From contig JAEZWK010000001.1 in assembly GCA_023443045.1 (NCBI GenBank), positions 1 through 64,000 of the forward strand: DNA of 64,000 nucleotides. The letters are read 5' to 3'. Below, one piece after another: positions 8,752 to 18,430 of this stretch. The stretch comes from Bacillota bacterium. Lineage in GTDB: Bacteria > Bacillota_A > Clostridia > Tissierellales > Peptoniphilaceae. Positions within the stretch are counted from its first letter, which is position 1; every line of letters starts with the position of its first letter. A program made the position numbers and the translations under genes. A model generated the notes under the pieces. That model was not told where the DNA came from, did not search any database, and was given only the letters and a program-made list of their open reading frames with translations.

Positions 8752-9165
8752 TTATTGTCCTTTACTAAAGATTATTTTTAGATTGCCTTTTTCATTTTCT
8801 TCTATTTTCTGTGAAGACTCTTTAATTATTTGGTTAGATAGCACAATCTTTTCGGTATATGCCTTTATAAGCTCCTCTGGTGTCATATCATATGGGCTTT
8901 TACTTAGCTTAGCTTTTTTAATGTTTGTATCAATAATTATCTCAGAAAGTTCATTTTCTTTTAAGATATCTATTTCAAGTTCTATATTTTCTTTTTTTTG
9001 CTCTTTGGCTTGAACAAATACTTCAGAAATAATATTTTTTAAATCATCGAGTTTATCTGTGTCATAATCAAGACTAGAAGCAAGTCCAGCAACAAATAAT
9101 CTCATAGAATTTGTGTACAAACCATCTGTTGGCAAAACGATTTTTATTTTATCAGATTTTTTCAT
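8752..9165 (-). CDS. RsbW/SpoIIAB-like anti-sigma factor with degenerate ATP site
   Basis: This 137-residue protein sits between an RsbV-like gene and its sigma factor, the classical rsbW/spoIIAB position. The N-terminal block (KIVLPTDGLYTNSMRLFVAG ... DDLKNIISEVFVQA) aligns with the GHKL fold of RsbW. The N-box Asn of the usual E-x-x-x-N-A pattern is replaced (SEVFVQA), and I see no D-x-G-x-G box in the second half. The protein may therefore bind the sigma factor without being an active RsbV kinase. The homology call rests largely on gene order and the N-terminal block. Confidence 0.65.
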   Translation of the reverse strand: MKKSDKIKIVLPTDGLYTNSMRLFVAGLASSLDYDTDKLDDLKNIISEVFVQAKEQKKENIELEIDILKENELSEIIIDTNIKKAKLSKSPYDMTPEELIKAYTEKIVLSNQIIKESSQKIEENEKGNLKIIFSKGQ

Positions 9166-9167
9166 AT

Positions 9168-9446
9168 TTACTCCATTTCAAATGTTTCCAATAAATCTGT
9201 TATTTCAAATACTTTTCTTATATTTGCGGGTGAATTTATTATTTTTATTTTTTTATTTTCCTGATTTAGTTTTTGTTTTAGGCTTATTAGAAGACCAAGA
9301 CCTGTAGAATCTAAAAATGTCACTTCACTAAAATCTATTATCATGTATTCAATACCATTTAATGATGCTTCTTCTACTTCTTTGAATTTGTCTTTAGCTG
9401 TGAATATATCTATATCACCCTGAAATTTAAATATTTTTTCTGTCAT
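9168..9446 (-). CDS. RsbV-like anti-anti-sigma factor (STAS domain)
   Basis: A 92-residue single STAS domain. It carries the signature IDFSEVTFLDSTGLGLLISL, where the Ser of DSTGLG (about residue 51) is the site phosphorylated by RsbW/SpoIIAB kinases in known systems. Unphosphorylated protein binds the anti-sigma factor and frees sigma. The gene starts immediately after the gyrA stop codon with no gap and is followed 2 nt later by the RsbW-like gene, so the stress module appears to be expressed as part of the gyrase operon. No RsbU-type phosphatase gene is present in this window. Confidence 0.82.
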   Translation of the reverse strand: MTEKIFKFQGDIDIFTAKDKFKEVEEASLNGIEYMIIDFSEVTFLDSTGLGLLISLKQKLNQENKKIKIINSPANIRKVFEITDLLETFEME

Positions 9447-11852
9447 TTAATCCTCCGTCACTTGCGCTGCAACTATTGTTTCATCTTCTAAATTCATAAG
9501 TTTTACTCCAGATGCATTTCTGCTTGTTTCTGCAATGCTCTTTGTTTCTATACGTATAATTACACCGCTGGAATTGATTAATAATATTTCATTTTCTTTA
9601 TTTACAATTAGGCTTGTCACTATTTTTCCAGTTTTAGGTGTTATTTTATGTCCTTTTACACCTTTTCCACCACGATTTTGTGCCTTAAATTCATTTAGAT
9701 CAGTTAGTTTTCCATATCCCTTTTCAGTGATTGTCAAAATGTATTGATCTCTTCTTACTATTGATGAATTTACTACACTATCTTCTTTAGAAAGATTGAT
9801 AAGTTTTACTCCTCTAGCACTTCTTCCCAAGCTTCTTATGCTATTTAATTTTGTTCGAAGTATTAATCCATTATTTGTTGTAGTTATTATTTCTTCGTTG
9901 TCATTTGCTAATATTACAGATATGAGTGAATCATCTTCATCAAGATTTATAGCTTTTAATCCATTATTTCTTATATTTTCATAATCGGATAGATTTGATT
10001 TTTTGATAATACCATTTTTGGTTATCATAACTATATAGTCTCTGTCTTCGTTTTTCTTTATAGGTAGGATTTGAGATATTTTTTCATCCCCATCTATGTT
10101 CAGTAGATTTACTATAGCTGTACCTTTTGCAGTTCTAGAACTTTCTGGTATATCAAACGCTCTTAGTGAATAAACTTTTCCCTTTGTTGTAAAGAAATAT
10201 ACATAATCATGTGTAGTTAATGTGTATAGATCACTTACTAAATCGCTTGATGAGGTGTTCATAGCTTTTATTCCCTTTCCGCCTCTTCTTTGAAGTTTGT
10301 AAGTGTTTTCATTTACTCTTTTTATATATCCCTTATCTGAGATGGTGATTACTACGCTTTCATCTGCTATTAGATTTTCTATATCTATATCGCCTTCGTT
10401 TAGTACTATATCAGTTTTTCTTTCGTCACCATATTTTTCTTTTATTTCTAATAGTTCGTCTTTTATGATATTTAGTAGAAGTCTTTCGCTGGATAAGATT
10501 TGTTTAAATCTTTCTATTTTTTTGATCAAATCTTCAAATTCTGTAACTAATTTTTCTCTTTCAAGACCAGTAAGTCTTCTAAATTGCATTTGTAAGATTG
10601 CATTTGCCTGTACTTCAGTAAATTCAAATTTTTTAATTAAATTTTCTCTTGCTGTAGATTCATCTTTTGATGCTCTAATGGTATTTAAAATTTCATCTAT
10701 ATTATCTAAAGCTTTTATCAAACCCTCTACTATATGAGCTCTATCTTCTGCTTTTTTTAAGTCATATCTAGTTCTTCTGGTGATGATATCTTTTTGGTGA
10801 TCCAAATAATAATAGATTAGCTCTTTTAGTGATAAAGTTTTTGGTTCTCCATCTACAAGTGCAAGATTTATTACACCAAATGTGGTTTGCATTTGTGTTT
10901 TTTTGTAGAGTAAGTTTAAAACTACTTTTGGAGTTGCATCTTTACGTAATTCTATTACAATTCTCATTCCTTGTCTATCAGACTCATCACGTATATCAGT
11001 AATTCCATCTATTACTTTATCTCTAACTAGCTCTGCGATTTTTTGAATTAATTTTGCTTTATTTACCTGATATGGGATTTCTCTTACTACGATTTGGCTT
11101 TTTCCGCGTGATGTTGTTTCTATTTCAGCCTTTGCTCTTAATGTAATAAGTCCTCTACCAGTTTCATATGCATCTTTTATTCCTGATTTTCCCATTATAG
11201 TTGCGCCTGTAGGAAAATCTGGTCCCTTTACAATTTTATTTAAATCCTTATTTGTGCATTCAGGATTTTCCATGAAATAGACAATAGCATCTATAACTTC
11301 TTTCAAATTATGCGGAGGTAAATTGGTTGCCACACCTACAGCAATACCGCTAGAACCATTTACCAAAAGATTGGGAAATCTAGAAGGTAATACTCTTGGT
11401 TCTTTAAGACTTTCATCAAAGTTAGGCATGAAATCTACAGTATCTTTTTCTATATCGCGTAGCATTTCTTCTGATAGTTTTTCCATTCTAACCTCTGTGT
11501 AACGCATAGCAGCAGCGCCATCACCATCCACACTACCAAAGTTACCATGTCCATCTACGAGTGTGTAACGCATAGAAAAATCTTGTGCAAATCTAACCAT
11601 CGCATCATAAACTGCAATATCTGAGTGTGGGTGATATTTACCCAAAACATCCCCTACTACACGTGCAGATTTTCTATATGGTTTATCACTTCTTATACCT
11701 AGCTCATCCATCGAATACAAAATTCTTCTGTGAACAGGTTTTAATCCATCTCTTACATCTGGCAAAGCACGAGAAACAATAACGCTCATCGCATAATCCA
11801 GATATGATTTTTCCATTTCCTTTTCTACTTTTATATTTTTAATGTTATCCAT
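9447..11852 (-). CDS. gyrA: DNA gyrase subunit A
   Basis: The 801-residue breakage-reunion subunit of gyrase introduces negative supercoils together with GyrB. Visible landmarks are [20 protein letters not shown], the catalytic-tyrosine segment [11 protein letters not shown] and six C-terminal beta-pinwheel repeats beginning at the GyrA box QRRGGKGIK. The GyrA box separates it from ParC. In the quinolone-resistance region the sequence is [13 protein letters not shown]: Ser77 and Ile79 stand where E. coli has Gly81 and Ser83. It follows gyrB by 8 nt, and a GGGGGA-type binding site precedes the ATG. Confidence 0.97.
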   Translation of the reverse strand: MDNIKNIKVEKEMEKSYLDYAMSVIVSRALPDVRDGLKPVHRRILYSMDELGIRSDKPYRKSARVVGDVLGKYHPHSDIAVYDAMVRFAQDFSMRYTLVDGHGNFGSVDGDGAAAMRYTEVRMEKLSEEMLRDIEKDTVDFMPNFDESLKEPRVLPSRFPNLLVNGSSGIAVGVATNLPPHNLKEVIDAIVYFMENPECTNKDLNKIVKGPDFPTGATIMGKSGIKDAYETGRGLITLRAKAEIETTSRGKSQIVVREIPYQVNKAKLIQKIAELVRDKVIDGITDIRDESDRQGMRIVIELRKDATPKVVLNLLYKKTQMQTTFGVINLALVDGEPKTLSLKELIYYYLDHQKDIITRRTRYDLKKAEDRAHIVEGLIKALDNIDEILNTIRASKDESTARENLIKKFEFTEVQANAILQMQFRRLTGLEREKLVTEFEDLIKKIERFKQILSSERLLLNIIKDELLEIKEKYGDERKTDIVLNEGDIDIENLIADESVVITISDKGYIKRVNENTYKLQRRGGKGIKAMNTSSSDLVSDLYTLTTHDYVYFFTTKGKVYSLRAFDIPESSRTAKGTAIVNLLNIDGDEKISQILPIKKNEDRDYIVMITKNGIIKKSNLSDYENIRNNGLKAINLDEDDSLISVILANDNEEIITTTNNGLILRTKLNSIRSLGRSARGVKLINLSKEDSVVNSSIVRRDQYILTITEKGYGKLTDLNEFKAQNRGGKGVKGHKITPKTGKIVTSLIVNKENEILLINSSGVIIRIETKSIAETSRNASGVKLMNLEDETIVAAQVTED

Positions 11853-11860
11853 CTTTCCCC

Positions 11861-13774
11861 CTAGATATCTAAATTAGATACATATTTAGCATTTTCTTCG
11901 ATAAATTCTCTTCTTGGTTCTACTTTATCTCCCATAAGTACGTTAAATATTTCATCAGCTTTTTGTGCATCATCTACATTTACTCTTAGTATAACTCTCT
12001 TTTCAGGATCCATTGTAGTATCCCATAACTGATCATAATTCATCTCACCTAAACCTTTGTATCTCTGTAATTGAATTCCATCTCTACCAATTTCATTTAA
12101 ATGTTTTTCTAATTCTTCATCAGAATAACAATATGTTATATTTTTGGATTTAGTTACTTTATAAAGAGGTGGTTGAGCTATATAGATATGACCTTCATCT
12201 AAAAGTGGTCTTAAATATCTAAAGAAAAATGTTAGTAAAAGAGTTCTTATATGAGAACCATCTACATCAGCATCTGTCATGATGATGATTTTTCCATATC
12301 TGAGTTTTGAAATATCAAAATCTTCACCTATTCCTGTACCAAAAGCTGTGATCATAGATTTTATTTCCTGATAACCTAAAATTTTATCTAGTCTAGCTTT
12401 TTCAACATTCATAATTTTTCCACGTAAAGGTAAAATAGCTTGGAAATGTTTATCTCTTCCCTGTTTAGCACTTCCTCCCGCAGAATCACCCTCTACTATA
12501 AATATTTCAGTTAGAGAATTATCATTACTTTGACAATCTGCTAATTTTCCAGGAAGAGTTGTAGATTCTAGGATAGATCTCTTTCTAGTTAAATCTCTAG
12601 CTTTTCTAGCAGCCTCCCTAGCTCTAAATGATTTTATTGCCTTATCTAAAATTGTTTTTGCAACTTTTGGATTTTCTTCAAAAAATTCTGATAAAAATTC
12701 TCCTGTAATCGCATTTACTATACCACTAGTTTCTGAATTTCCTAATTTTGCTTTTGTTTGACCTTCAAATTGTGGTTGTTTTAATTTTACACTTATAACA
12801 GCTGTAAGCCCTTCTCTTACATCATCACCAGATAGATTTTGATCTTTATCTTTTAAAATATTATATTTTCTTCCATAATCATTTACCACTCTGGTTAGAG
12901 CAGTTCTAAATCCTTGGAGATGTGTTCCTCCTTCAGGTGTATGAATTGTATTAGCAAAGCTTATTACATTTTCAGAATATGATTCTGTATATTGTAGAGC
13001 GATTTCTACTGACTCATCATCTCTTTCATTTTCAAAATATACAATTTCTTTAAAAATAGGAGTTTTATTTTTGTTCAAATAAGTTACCATCTCTTTTATA
13101 CCACCATCAAATTTGAAGGTTTTTTCTTTTTCTTTTCCTTCTCTTTTGTCTGAAATAGTTATTTTAACTCCCTTATTTAAAAAAGCCATTTCTCTAAATC
13201 TAGTTTCCAATGTTTCAAAACTAAATATAGTGGTTTCAAAAATTTCTTTATCCGGCAAAAATGTTATAGTAGTTCCTGTAGTATTTGCTTCTCCTACACA
13301 TTCTAATTCAGATATAGCTTTTCCTCTAGAAAAATTTTGTGTATATATTTTTCCATTTCTTTTTACTGTAGCTATAAGCCATTCACTCAAAGCGTTAACT
13401 ACACTTACACCTACACCATGAAGACCTCCAGAAACTTTATAAGCTCCATTATCAAACTTACCACCAGCATGTAATATAGTAAGTACTGTTTCTACTGTAC
13501 TTTTACCAGTTTTTGGGTGAATTTCTGTTGGTATACCACTTCCATTATCTTCTACACTTATACTGCCATCTTCATTTATAGTTACTATGATGGTATCACA
13601 AATTCCAGCAAGCGCTTCATCTATTGAGTTATCAACAACTTCATATACCAAATGATGAAGACCTCTTTCAGATGTAGAACCTATATACATACCGGGACGT
13701 AATCTTACAGGTTCTAATCCCTCTAAAACTTGTATACTACTAGCATCATAATTTCTTTTTGTATTTTCAGTCAT
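11861..13774 (-). CDS. gyrB: DNA gyrase subunit B
   Basis: The ATPase subunit of gyrase (637 residues from the chosen start). It has the GHKL site ([33 protein letters not shown]), the transducer domain and the TOPRIM block ([14 protein letters not shown], then [14 protein letters not shown]). The C-terminal [10 protein letters not shown] and [11 protein letters not shown] are standard. I prefer ATG 13774, which has AAAGGA 6 nt upstream. The in-frame ATG at 13789 lies upstream of that site. It lies 11 nt after recF in the replication operon. Confidence 0.96.
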   Translation of the reverse strand: MTENTKRNYDASSIQVLEGLEPVRLRPGMYIGSTSERGLHHLVYEVVDNSIDEALAGICDTIIVTINEDGSISVEDNGSGIPTEIHPKTGKSTVETVLTILHAGGKFDNGAYKVSGGLHGVGVSVVNALSEWLIATVKRNGKIYTQNFSRGKAISELECVGEANTTGTTITFLPDKEIFETTIFSFETLETRFREMAFLNKGVKITISDKREGKEKEKTFKFDGGIKEMVTYLNKNKTPIFKEIVYFENERDDESVEIALQYTESYSENVISFANTIHTPEGGTHLQGFRTALTRVVNDYGRKYNILKDKDQNLSGDDVREGLTAVISVKLKQPQFEGQTKAKLGNSETSGIVNAITGEFLSEFFEENPKVAKTILDKAIKSFRAREAARKARDLTRKRSILESTTLPGKLADCQSNDNSLTEIFIVEGDSAGGSAKQGRDKHFQAILPLRGKIMNVEKARLDKILGYQEIKSMITAFGTGIGEDFDISKLRYGKIIIMTDADVDGSHIRTLLLTFFFRYLRPLLDEGHIYIAQPPLYKVTKSKNITYCYSDEELEKHLNEIGRDGIQLQRYKGLGEMNYDQLWDTTMDPEKRVILRVNVDDAQKADEIFNVLMGDKVEPRREFIEENAKYVSNLDI

Positions 13775-13785
13775 ATTTATTCCTT

Positions 13786-14835
13786 TCATTTATCTAATTT
13801 ATTATCTTTTATATAGATTATATTATCGGCATCATGCTTAACTGTAGATGTAGCAAATGCTCTAAATTTAGAAATAAGTTCAAATATTTTTTTATTTTTT
13901 ATAATATCAAATTCATACATCAAATCATCTAAAAGTAATACAGTTTCTAATTCAGATAATTTTTTAAGAATATCTACATTAGCCAATTTAAGTGATATAA
14001 TTACCGCTCTTTTTTGTCCTCTACTAGAAAAATTTTTAGCTGAATTATTTTTAAAATTTATATTTATATCATCCAAATGACTTCCTATATTTGTGTGTTT
14101 TTTATATATATCTTCACTCAATCTATTTTTAAAATCTCTTTTTATATTTTCTATATCATACGAATATTTCATAGATAATTGTAAATTATATGTTTCATCT
14201 ATACTTTTTATATGGATATTTGCTAATTCATTTAATATTTTTATATATTTTTCTCTATATCTAGCAATATCAATTATTTTCTCTATCATCTTATCATCTA
14301 TTACTTCCAAAAGTGTATAATTTATTTTTTCTTCTTTTAACAGATTATTTCTATTTATAAGAAGCTTTTGATAAGAATAGATAAGCCTTTCATATTCATC
14401 AGAAATAGATATTATTATATTATCTAAAAATTTTCTTCTAACAGATGGTGTTGCATCTATTATAAATAAATCATATGGCTCAAACAAAACCGTATTATGA
14501 GTTTTAAATACTTTTTTATTTTTAACTTTATTTGTATTTATATTTCTAGAGATTGTGGTTTCGTCATTTATTTTTTGTAGAGCTATTGTCTTTTCTATTT
14601 TTCTTATACCTTCTTCAAAAATTCCAGATATAAGTGAATATTTTTCGTTATAATTTATATGATCATTAAAAACTTTATTAAATCCCTCACCAGTATATAG
14701 ATAATTTATACTCTCTAAAAGATTAGTTTTTCCAGCTCCATTTTCACCAACAATAAGTGTAAATCCATCTTTTATATCACAGGATTCATTTTTAAAATTT
14801 TTAAAATTTATTAATTTTATTTTTCTTAGATCCAT
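13786..14835 (-). CDS. recF: DNA replication and repair protein RecF
   Basis: This 349-residue SMC-like ATPase loads RecA at gapped DNA with RecO and RecR. The N-terminal Walker A is seen in [15 protein letters not shown] (about residues 29-43). The signature region [17 protein letters not shown] (about residue 270) and Walker [13 protein letters not shown] (about residue 300) follow. The sequence is more lysine- and isoleucine-rich than in model organisms but complete. It shares one base with the S4-protein gene and sits in the conserved dnaA-dnaN-yaaA-recF-gyrB-gyrA order. Confidence 0.93.
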   Translation of the reverse strand: MDLRKIKLINFKNFKNESCDIKDGFTLIVGENGAGKTNLLESINYLYTGEGFNKVFNDHINYNEKYSLISGIFEEGIRKIEKTIALQKINDETTISRNINTNKVKNKKVFKTHNTVLFEPYDLFIIDATPSVRRKFLDNIIISISDEYERLIYSYQKLLINRNNLLKEEKINYTLLEVIDDKMIEKIIDIARYREKYIKILNELANIHIKSIDETYNLQLSMKYSYDIENIKRDFKNRLSEDIYKKHTNIGSHLDDININFKNNSAKNFSSRGQKRAVIISLKLANVDILKKLSELETVLLLDDLMYEFDIIKNKKIFELISKFRAFATSTVKHDADNIIYIKDNKLDK

Positions 14836-15041
14836 TATTCTATTATTGCTTTAAAAATATTATTTTCAAATTCCACAATATCATTGTTTTCAATCTTATG
14901 TGAAGGTCTATTTTCTATAATTCCATTTACTTTTACCATTTCATTTTTAATTACAAATTTAGACTCTCCACCAGATAGATTCATACATATTTTTATAAAA
15001 TTTTTGATCTCAGTATTTGGTTTAACTTTTATTTCTTTCAT
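14835..15041 (-). CDS. yaaA: YaaA-type S4-domain RNA-binding protein
   Basis: A 68-residue protein made of little more than one S4 fold (IKNFIKICMNLSGGESKFVI, VKVNGIIENRPSHKI and a C-terminal beta hairpin). Small S4 proteins of this type lie between dnaN and recF in many Firmicutes and associate with large-ribosomal-subunit assembly in Bacillus. Start and stop fit tightly between dnaN (2 nt) and recF (1 nt overlap). Confidence 0.85.
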   Translation of the reverse strand: MKEIKVKPNTEIKNFIKICMNLSGGESKFVIKNEMVKVNGIIENRPSHKIENNDIVEFENNIFKAIIE

Positions 15042-15043
15042 AA

Positions 15044-16138
15044 TTATCCATTCTTTCTTACTGGGAGTATTACGTGAATTATAGAATTATCCTCTTTTCC
15101 TAATAATGTCATAGGACTTAGATTATCAATAATTACAATTTTCAAATCATCATCTTCAAATAATTCCAAACCTTCTCTTAGATATCTTCCATTAAATGCT
15201 ATTTCAACATCATTTCCATTTTTTAAAATATTGAAATTTTCCTTTGTATTCCCAAATTCTCCGCTACTTATTACTTCCATTGTTGTATCTTTGATTTCCA
15301 ATTCTACTAAATTTAGATTGCCTCTTGATAAAATATTATTTCTATCAAGTACATTGTAAAAGAGTTTTCTTTTTAATTCTACAACTGTATTTCCATCAAA
15401 ATTTACCAGTGGATTATAATCTAAAAATTCTCCTTCGAATATACGTGTGAGTAAAATTGTATCATCTATTTTAAATACAGCCTGATTATTACTTTTGCAA
15501 ATAACTATTTTATTATCCTCTTTTATCATTTTTTCAACTATATTTAGTGCATATAGCGGAATTATGATATTTATTTCTGTATCACTTTCTACATTAGTTC
15601 TAAATACACTTATTCTATATCCATCAAGTGAAACAGCTTCCAATAAATTATTTTTTATCTTTATATTCACACCTGTGTATATAAGTCTTGTTTCATCCTG
15701 ACTTACGCTTGATTTTGTAACTTTTAGCATTTTAAAAAATACATCACTATTTATAGTTACAAAATCATCTTCTATATATTTGGGAAAAACTGGAAATTCA
15801 TCCCCATGAAATACACTAAATGATGTATTGAACTTTCCACTTTTTATATGAAGAGTAAAATTTTCATCTATATAAAAATCTATCATATCAGTATCTAATT
15901 TTCTTAAAATTTCACTAATTATAGTAGAGTTTATAACATAACTTCCCTCTTCTAAAGAATTTACTTCCAGCTGAGTTTTAACTGAAACTCTAAGATCGGT
16001 GCTAGATAGAGTTAATATATTATTTTTTAAATCAAATAAAATACCTTCTAAAATTGTAGATTGACTGCTCTTAGAAACTCCTTTTTGTACAATTCTTACT
16101 GAATCGAGTATTTTTTTTCTTTCTACACTAAATTTCAT
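15044..16138 (-). CDS. dnaN: DNA polymerase III beta sliding clamp
   Basis: The 364-residue processivity clamp forms a dimeric ring and tethers the polymerase to DNA. Three similar clamp folds can be traced, with typical blocks KFSVERKKILDSVRIVQKGV at the start, GEFPVFP-like GDEFPVFPKY near residue 115 and the C-terminal SPMTLLGKEDNSIIHVILPV. Its ATG is preceded by a GGAG site. The 131-nt spacer to dnaA contains the origin unwinding element, so dnaN transcription and origin opening share the same DNA. Confidence 0.95.
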   Translation of the reverse strand: MKFSVERKKILDSVRIVQKGVSKSSQSTILEGILFDLKNNILTLSSTDLRVSVKTQLEVNSLEEGSYVINSTIISEILRKLDTDMIDFYIDENFTLHIKSGKFNTSFSVFHGDEFPVFPKYIEDDFVTINSDVFFKMLKVTKSSVSQDETRLIYTGVNIKIKNNLLEAVSLDGYRISVFRTNVESDTEINIIIPLYALNIVEKMIKEDNKIVICKSNNQAVFKIDDTILLTRIFEGEFLDYNPLVNFDGNTVVELKRKLFYNVLDRNNILSRGNLNLVELEIKDTTMEVISSGEFGNTKENFNILKNGNDVEIAFNGRYLREGLELFEDDDLKIVIIDNLSPMTLLGKEDNSIIHVILPVRKNG

Positions 16139-16269
16139 ATTCGTCTCCTTATTATTATAAATAAAAAGTAGTAGTAGTAGGGCCTGTTAATATGTGAGTA
16201 AACAGTTGTTTTTGTTTAAATTTCAATTAACAGCATGTGAATAAAAAATAGATTATTGTTAATAAGTTG
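16139..16269. other. oriC unwinding element between dnaA and dnaN
   Basis: Read in the dnaA direction the spacer has two DnaA boxes, TTATTCACA (16236-16244) and TTACTCACA (16193-16201). A short GC cluster follows (16180-16184), then four tandem 5'-TAG-3' trios on the plus strand (16169-16180), then an A/T-only stretch before the dnaN binding site. This is the box/GC/trio/AT order of the basal unwinding system described in Bacillus subtilis, where DnaA extends from the boxes onto the single-stranded trios. Position and order support this as the site of strand opening. Confidence 0.8.
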
Positions 16270-17601
16270 CTAGATTTTTTTCACTTCTTTTACTAAAAAC
16301 TCCAATTTACGCCTTAAACTGCTGTCAGTTTCTATTAAATTTGAAATCTTATTCACACCATAAATGACACTTGTATGATCTCTACCACCAAAATAAGACG
16401 CTATAGTGGGAAGTGATAGATCAGTATTTTCTCTTACTAAATACATGGCAATATGTCTAGCAAAAGCAATTTCTTTCTGTCTGGAGGAAGAGATTATATC
16501 TTTTTTTGTAAGCATATAATTTTGCGCAACAACTTCTATAATCTTGTCGGGATCCAAAAATTTATTATTAATATTTTCAGTTCTCATATTCTCTAAAACT
16601 GAGAAAATGAGTTTTTCATCAATTTTTGATTCCTTTAAAACACTTAGAGCATTTACTCTTTTGAGTGCACTTTCTAATTCTCTAATAGAAGTCGTAATAT
16701 TTTCAGCTATCAATTCTAAAAATCTTGTTTCTATGTGATAATTTTCAAAAGATGCCTTTTTTTCTAAAATGGCAACTCTAGTTTCAAAACCTGGCATGGT
16801 AATATCAGATACAACACCTGATTCAAATCTATTTACCAGTCTTTCTTCTAGACTACCAATTTCTTTTGGCAATTTATCAGAAGCTAAAACAATCTGTGAA
16901 TTGTTTGAATAAAGAGCATTGAATGTGTGAAAAAATTCTTCCTGTGTTGAAACTTTACCCTTTAAAAATTGTATATCATCAATCATAAGACAGTCTAGAT
17001 TTCTATATCTATCTCTAAACTGTTGATTTTTTCCATTTTTTAGTGCTTCTATTAATTCATTTGTAAATTGTTCGCACGTTACATATTTTACTTTTTTTTC
17101 AGGAAAATTCTCTAAAATTTTGTGGCACATGGCGTGCATGAGATGAGTTTTACCCAAACCACTTTTACCATAAATAAAAAATGGATTAAAAACATTACCA
17201 GGATTTTCGCTTATCGCCCAGCTCGTTGCATGAGCAAATCTATTTTCATCACTTACAACAAAATTATTGAAGGTATATTTTACATTCAAATTCGGTCTTA
17301 TATCTTCTATTTCTGGTGAATATCTATCTTCTATCAAATCATATTTTTTTGCTTCGTTGGGATCTAGAATTTCTATCTGAAGACTTGGTAAAAACTTGTG
17401 ACCTGCTTTTAATAGATGTACATAATATTTGTTTCTTACGACACTTAAAGTAAAAATGTTGGGCCCTGTTATGTATAAAATATTTCCGCGCATATATACA
17501 GGTCTAAGCGATAAAATAAATGCCTCAAAATTGAATTTTGAAAGATAAATTATAGATTCCATCTCTTTTAAAATTTTTTTCCAAAGTTCGTCTCTATTCA
17601 T
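16270..17601 (-). CDS. dnaA: Chromosomal replication initiator DnaA
   Basis: The 443-residue initiator ATPase. It has an N-terminal DnaB/SirA-interaction domain, a short linker and the AAA+ domain with Walker A FIYGKSGLGKTHLMHAM (about residue 144) and Walker B CLMIDDIQFLKGK (about residue 205). The C-terminal domain IV binds DnaA boxes through FGGRDHTSVIYGVNKI (about residue 405). The linker is short for the family. Likely boxes flank the gene on both sides, including two imperfect ones 22-62 nt upstream of the start, which would allow autoregulation. Confidence 0.97.
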   Translation of the reverse strand: MNRDELWKKILKEMESIIYLSKFNFEAFILSLRPVYMRGNILYITGPNIFTLSVVRNKYYVHLLKAGHKFLPSLQIEILDPNEAKKYDLIEDRYSPEIEDIRPNLNVKYTFNNFVVSDENRFAHATSWAISENPGNVFNPFFIYGKSGLGKTHLMHAMCHKILENFPEKKVKYVTCEQFTNELIEALKNGKNQQFRDRYRNLDCLMIDDIQFLKGKVSTQEEFFHTFNALYSNNSQIVLASDKLPKEIGSLEERLVNRFESGVVSDITMPGFETRVAILEKKASFENYHIETRFLELIAENITTSIRELESALKRVNALSVLKESKIDEKLIFSVLENMRTENINNKFLDPDKIIEVVAQNYMLTKKDIISSSRQKEIAFARHIAMYLVRENTDLSLPTIASYFGGRDHTSVIYGVNKISNLIETDSSLRRKLEFLVKEVKKI

Positions 17602-17911
17602 GATTACCTCTTTATTAACACCTGTGGAAAACTAAATGCACTTGTATAAAAAAGTTTTCCACAACCTCTTTTTTTAATTAAGATTTTTATCTCTATTTTT
17701 CTAAGTTTTCAAAAAAAAATAAAAGGGAAATTTGTTAGTATTTACACATTTTAAAGTATTTTTAAAATTTACATAAAGTTATTCACACAATCAATATTTC
17801 AGCTGTGAATAAAAATAAAAATTTCCGTTTTACTTACAAGTTTTACACAGATAGTATAACAATTTTTTAATTTTTTTGCAAATATAAATTGATAGTAGTA
17901 TAATTCTTTTT
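17602..17911. other. oriC upstream DnaA-box cluster
   Basis: The 310-nt gene-free stretch is AT-rich with several DnaA-box-like 9-mers. Two match TTATTCACA exactly: 17779-17787 on plus and 17804-17812 on minus, facing each other 16 nt apart. Weaker ones are TGTGGAAAA (17623-17631), TTTTCCACA (17655-17663), ATTTACACA (17740-17748) and TTTTACACA (17841-17849). Together with the dnaA-dnaN spacer this gives a bipartite origin of the Bacillus type. The dnaA promoter must also lie here, but I could not single out one. Confidence 0.8.
17876..17904 (+). promoter_or_regulatory. Promoter for the first chromate-transporter gene
   Basis: TTGCAA (17876-17881) and TATAAT (17899-17904) are separated by 17 nt. 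The expected start of transcription falls within a base or two of the chrA ATG at 17912, and no Shine-Dalgarno sequence precedes that ATG, which suggests a leaderless transcript. Confidence 0.6.
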
Positions 17912-18430
17912 ATGTTATGGATATTGATTTTAAAATTTTTAAAGATTGGTCTTTTTAGTTTTGGAGGAGGCTATGCCATGCTTCCACTTTTTGAACACGA
18001 ATTTATAGATTCCAATCTGATCACAAAAGAAGAATTTATTAATTATATGACAATTTCAGAGATGACTCCTGGTAGTTTTGGAATTAACGCTGCAACTTTG
18101 ATTGGGAGGCAAAAAGCAGGTTTTTTAGGTAGCGTAGTTTCTACAATTGCTGTAAGTCTACCGAGTCTTATCATAATTTTGATTTTGTTTTTATTTATTA
18201 AAAAATTGTTTTTTAAATATGGAAATGTTACTTTGAAAAATGATATTTTTAACGGGCTCCAATCAGCTGTTATGGGCTTTATTTTGGATGCAATAATTAT
18301 GCTTGTTCCCTCATCTATCTACAGCTTTAAGAGTGGTCTTATTTTTGTAGGTTCTTTTCTTTTGTTGCAAACTAAAATACATCCTATTTTGGTTTTGTTT
18401 TTAGCTGGTACTATAGGAGCGATTTTATGA
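17912..18430 (+). CDS. chrA: Chromate transporter family half-protein (first of pair)
   Basis: The 172-residue membrane protein has the CHR signature GLFSFGGGYAMLPLFEHEF near the N terminus and SEMTPGSFGINAATLIG after it, followed by four or five hydrophobic segments. Short-chain CHR proteins work as two-gene pairs, and the next gene encodes the second half. Chromate or sulfate export is the annotated role, but the substrate in anaerobes is not established. The ATG lies about 7 nt downstream of a -10 box and has no ribosome binding site. It overlaps its partner by 4 nt. Confidence 0.85.
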   Translation: MLWILILKFLKIGLFSFGGGYAMLPLFEHEFIDSNLITKEEFINYMTISEMTPGSFGINAATLIGRQKAGFLGSVVSTIAVSLPSLIIILILFLFIKKLFFKYGNVTLKNDIFNGLQSAVMGFILDAIIMLVPSSIYSFKSGLIFVGSFLLLQTKIHPILVLFLAGTIGAIL

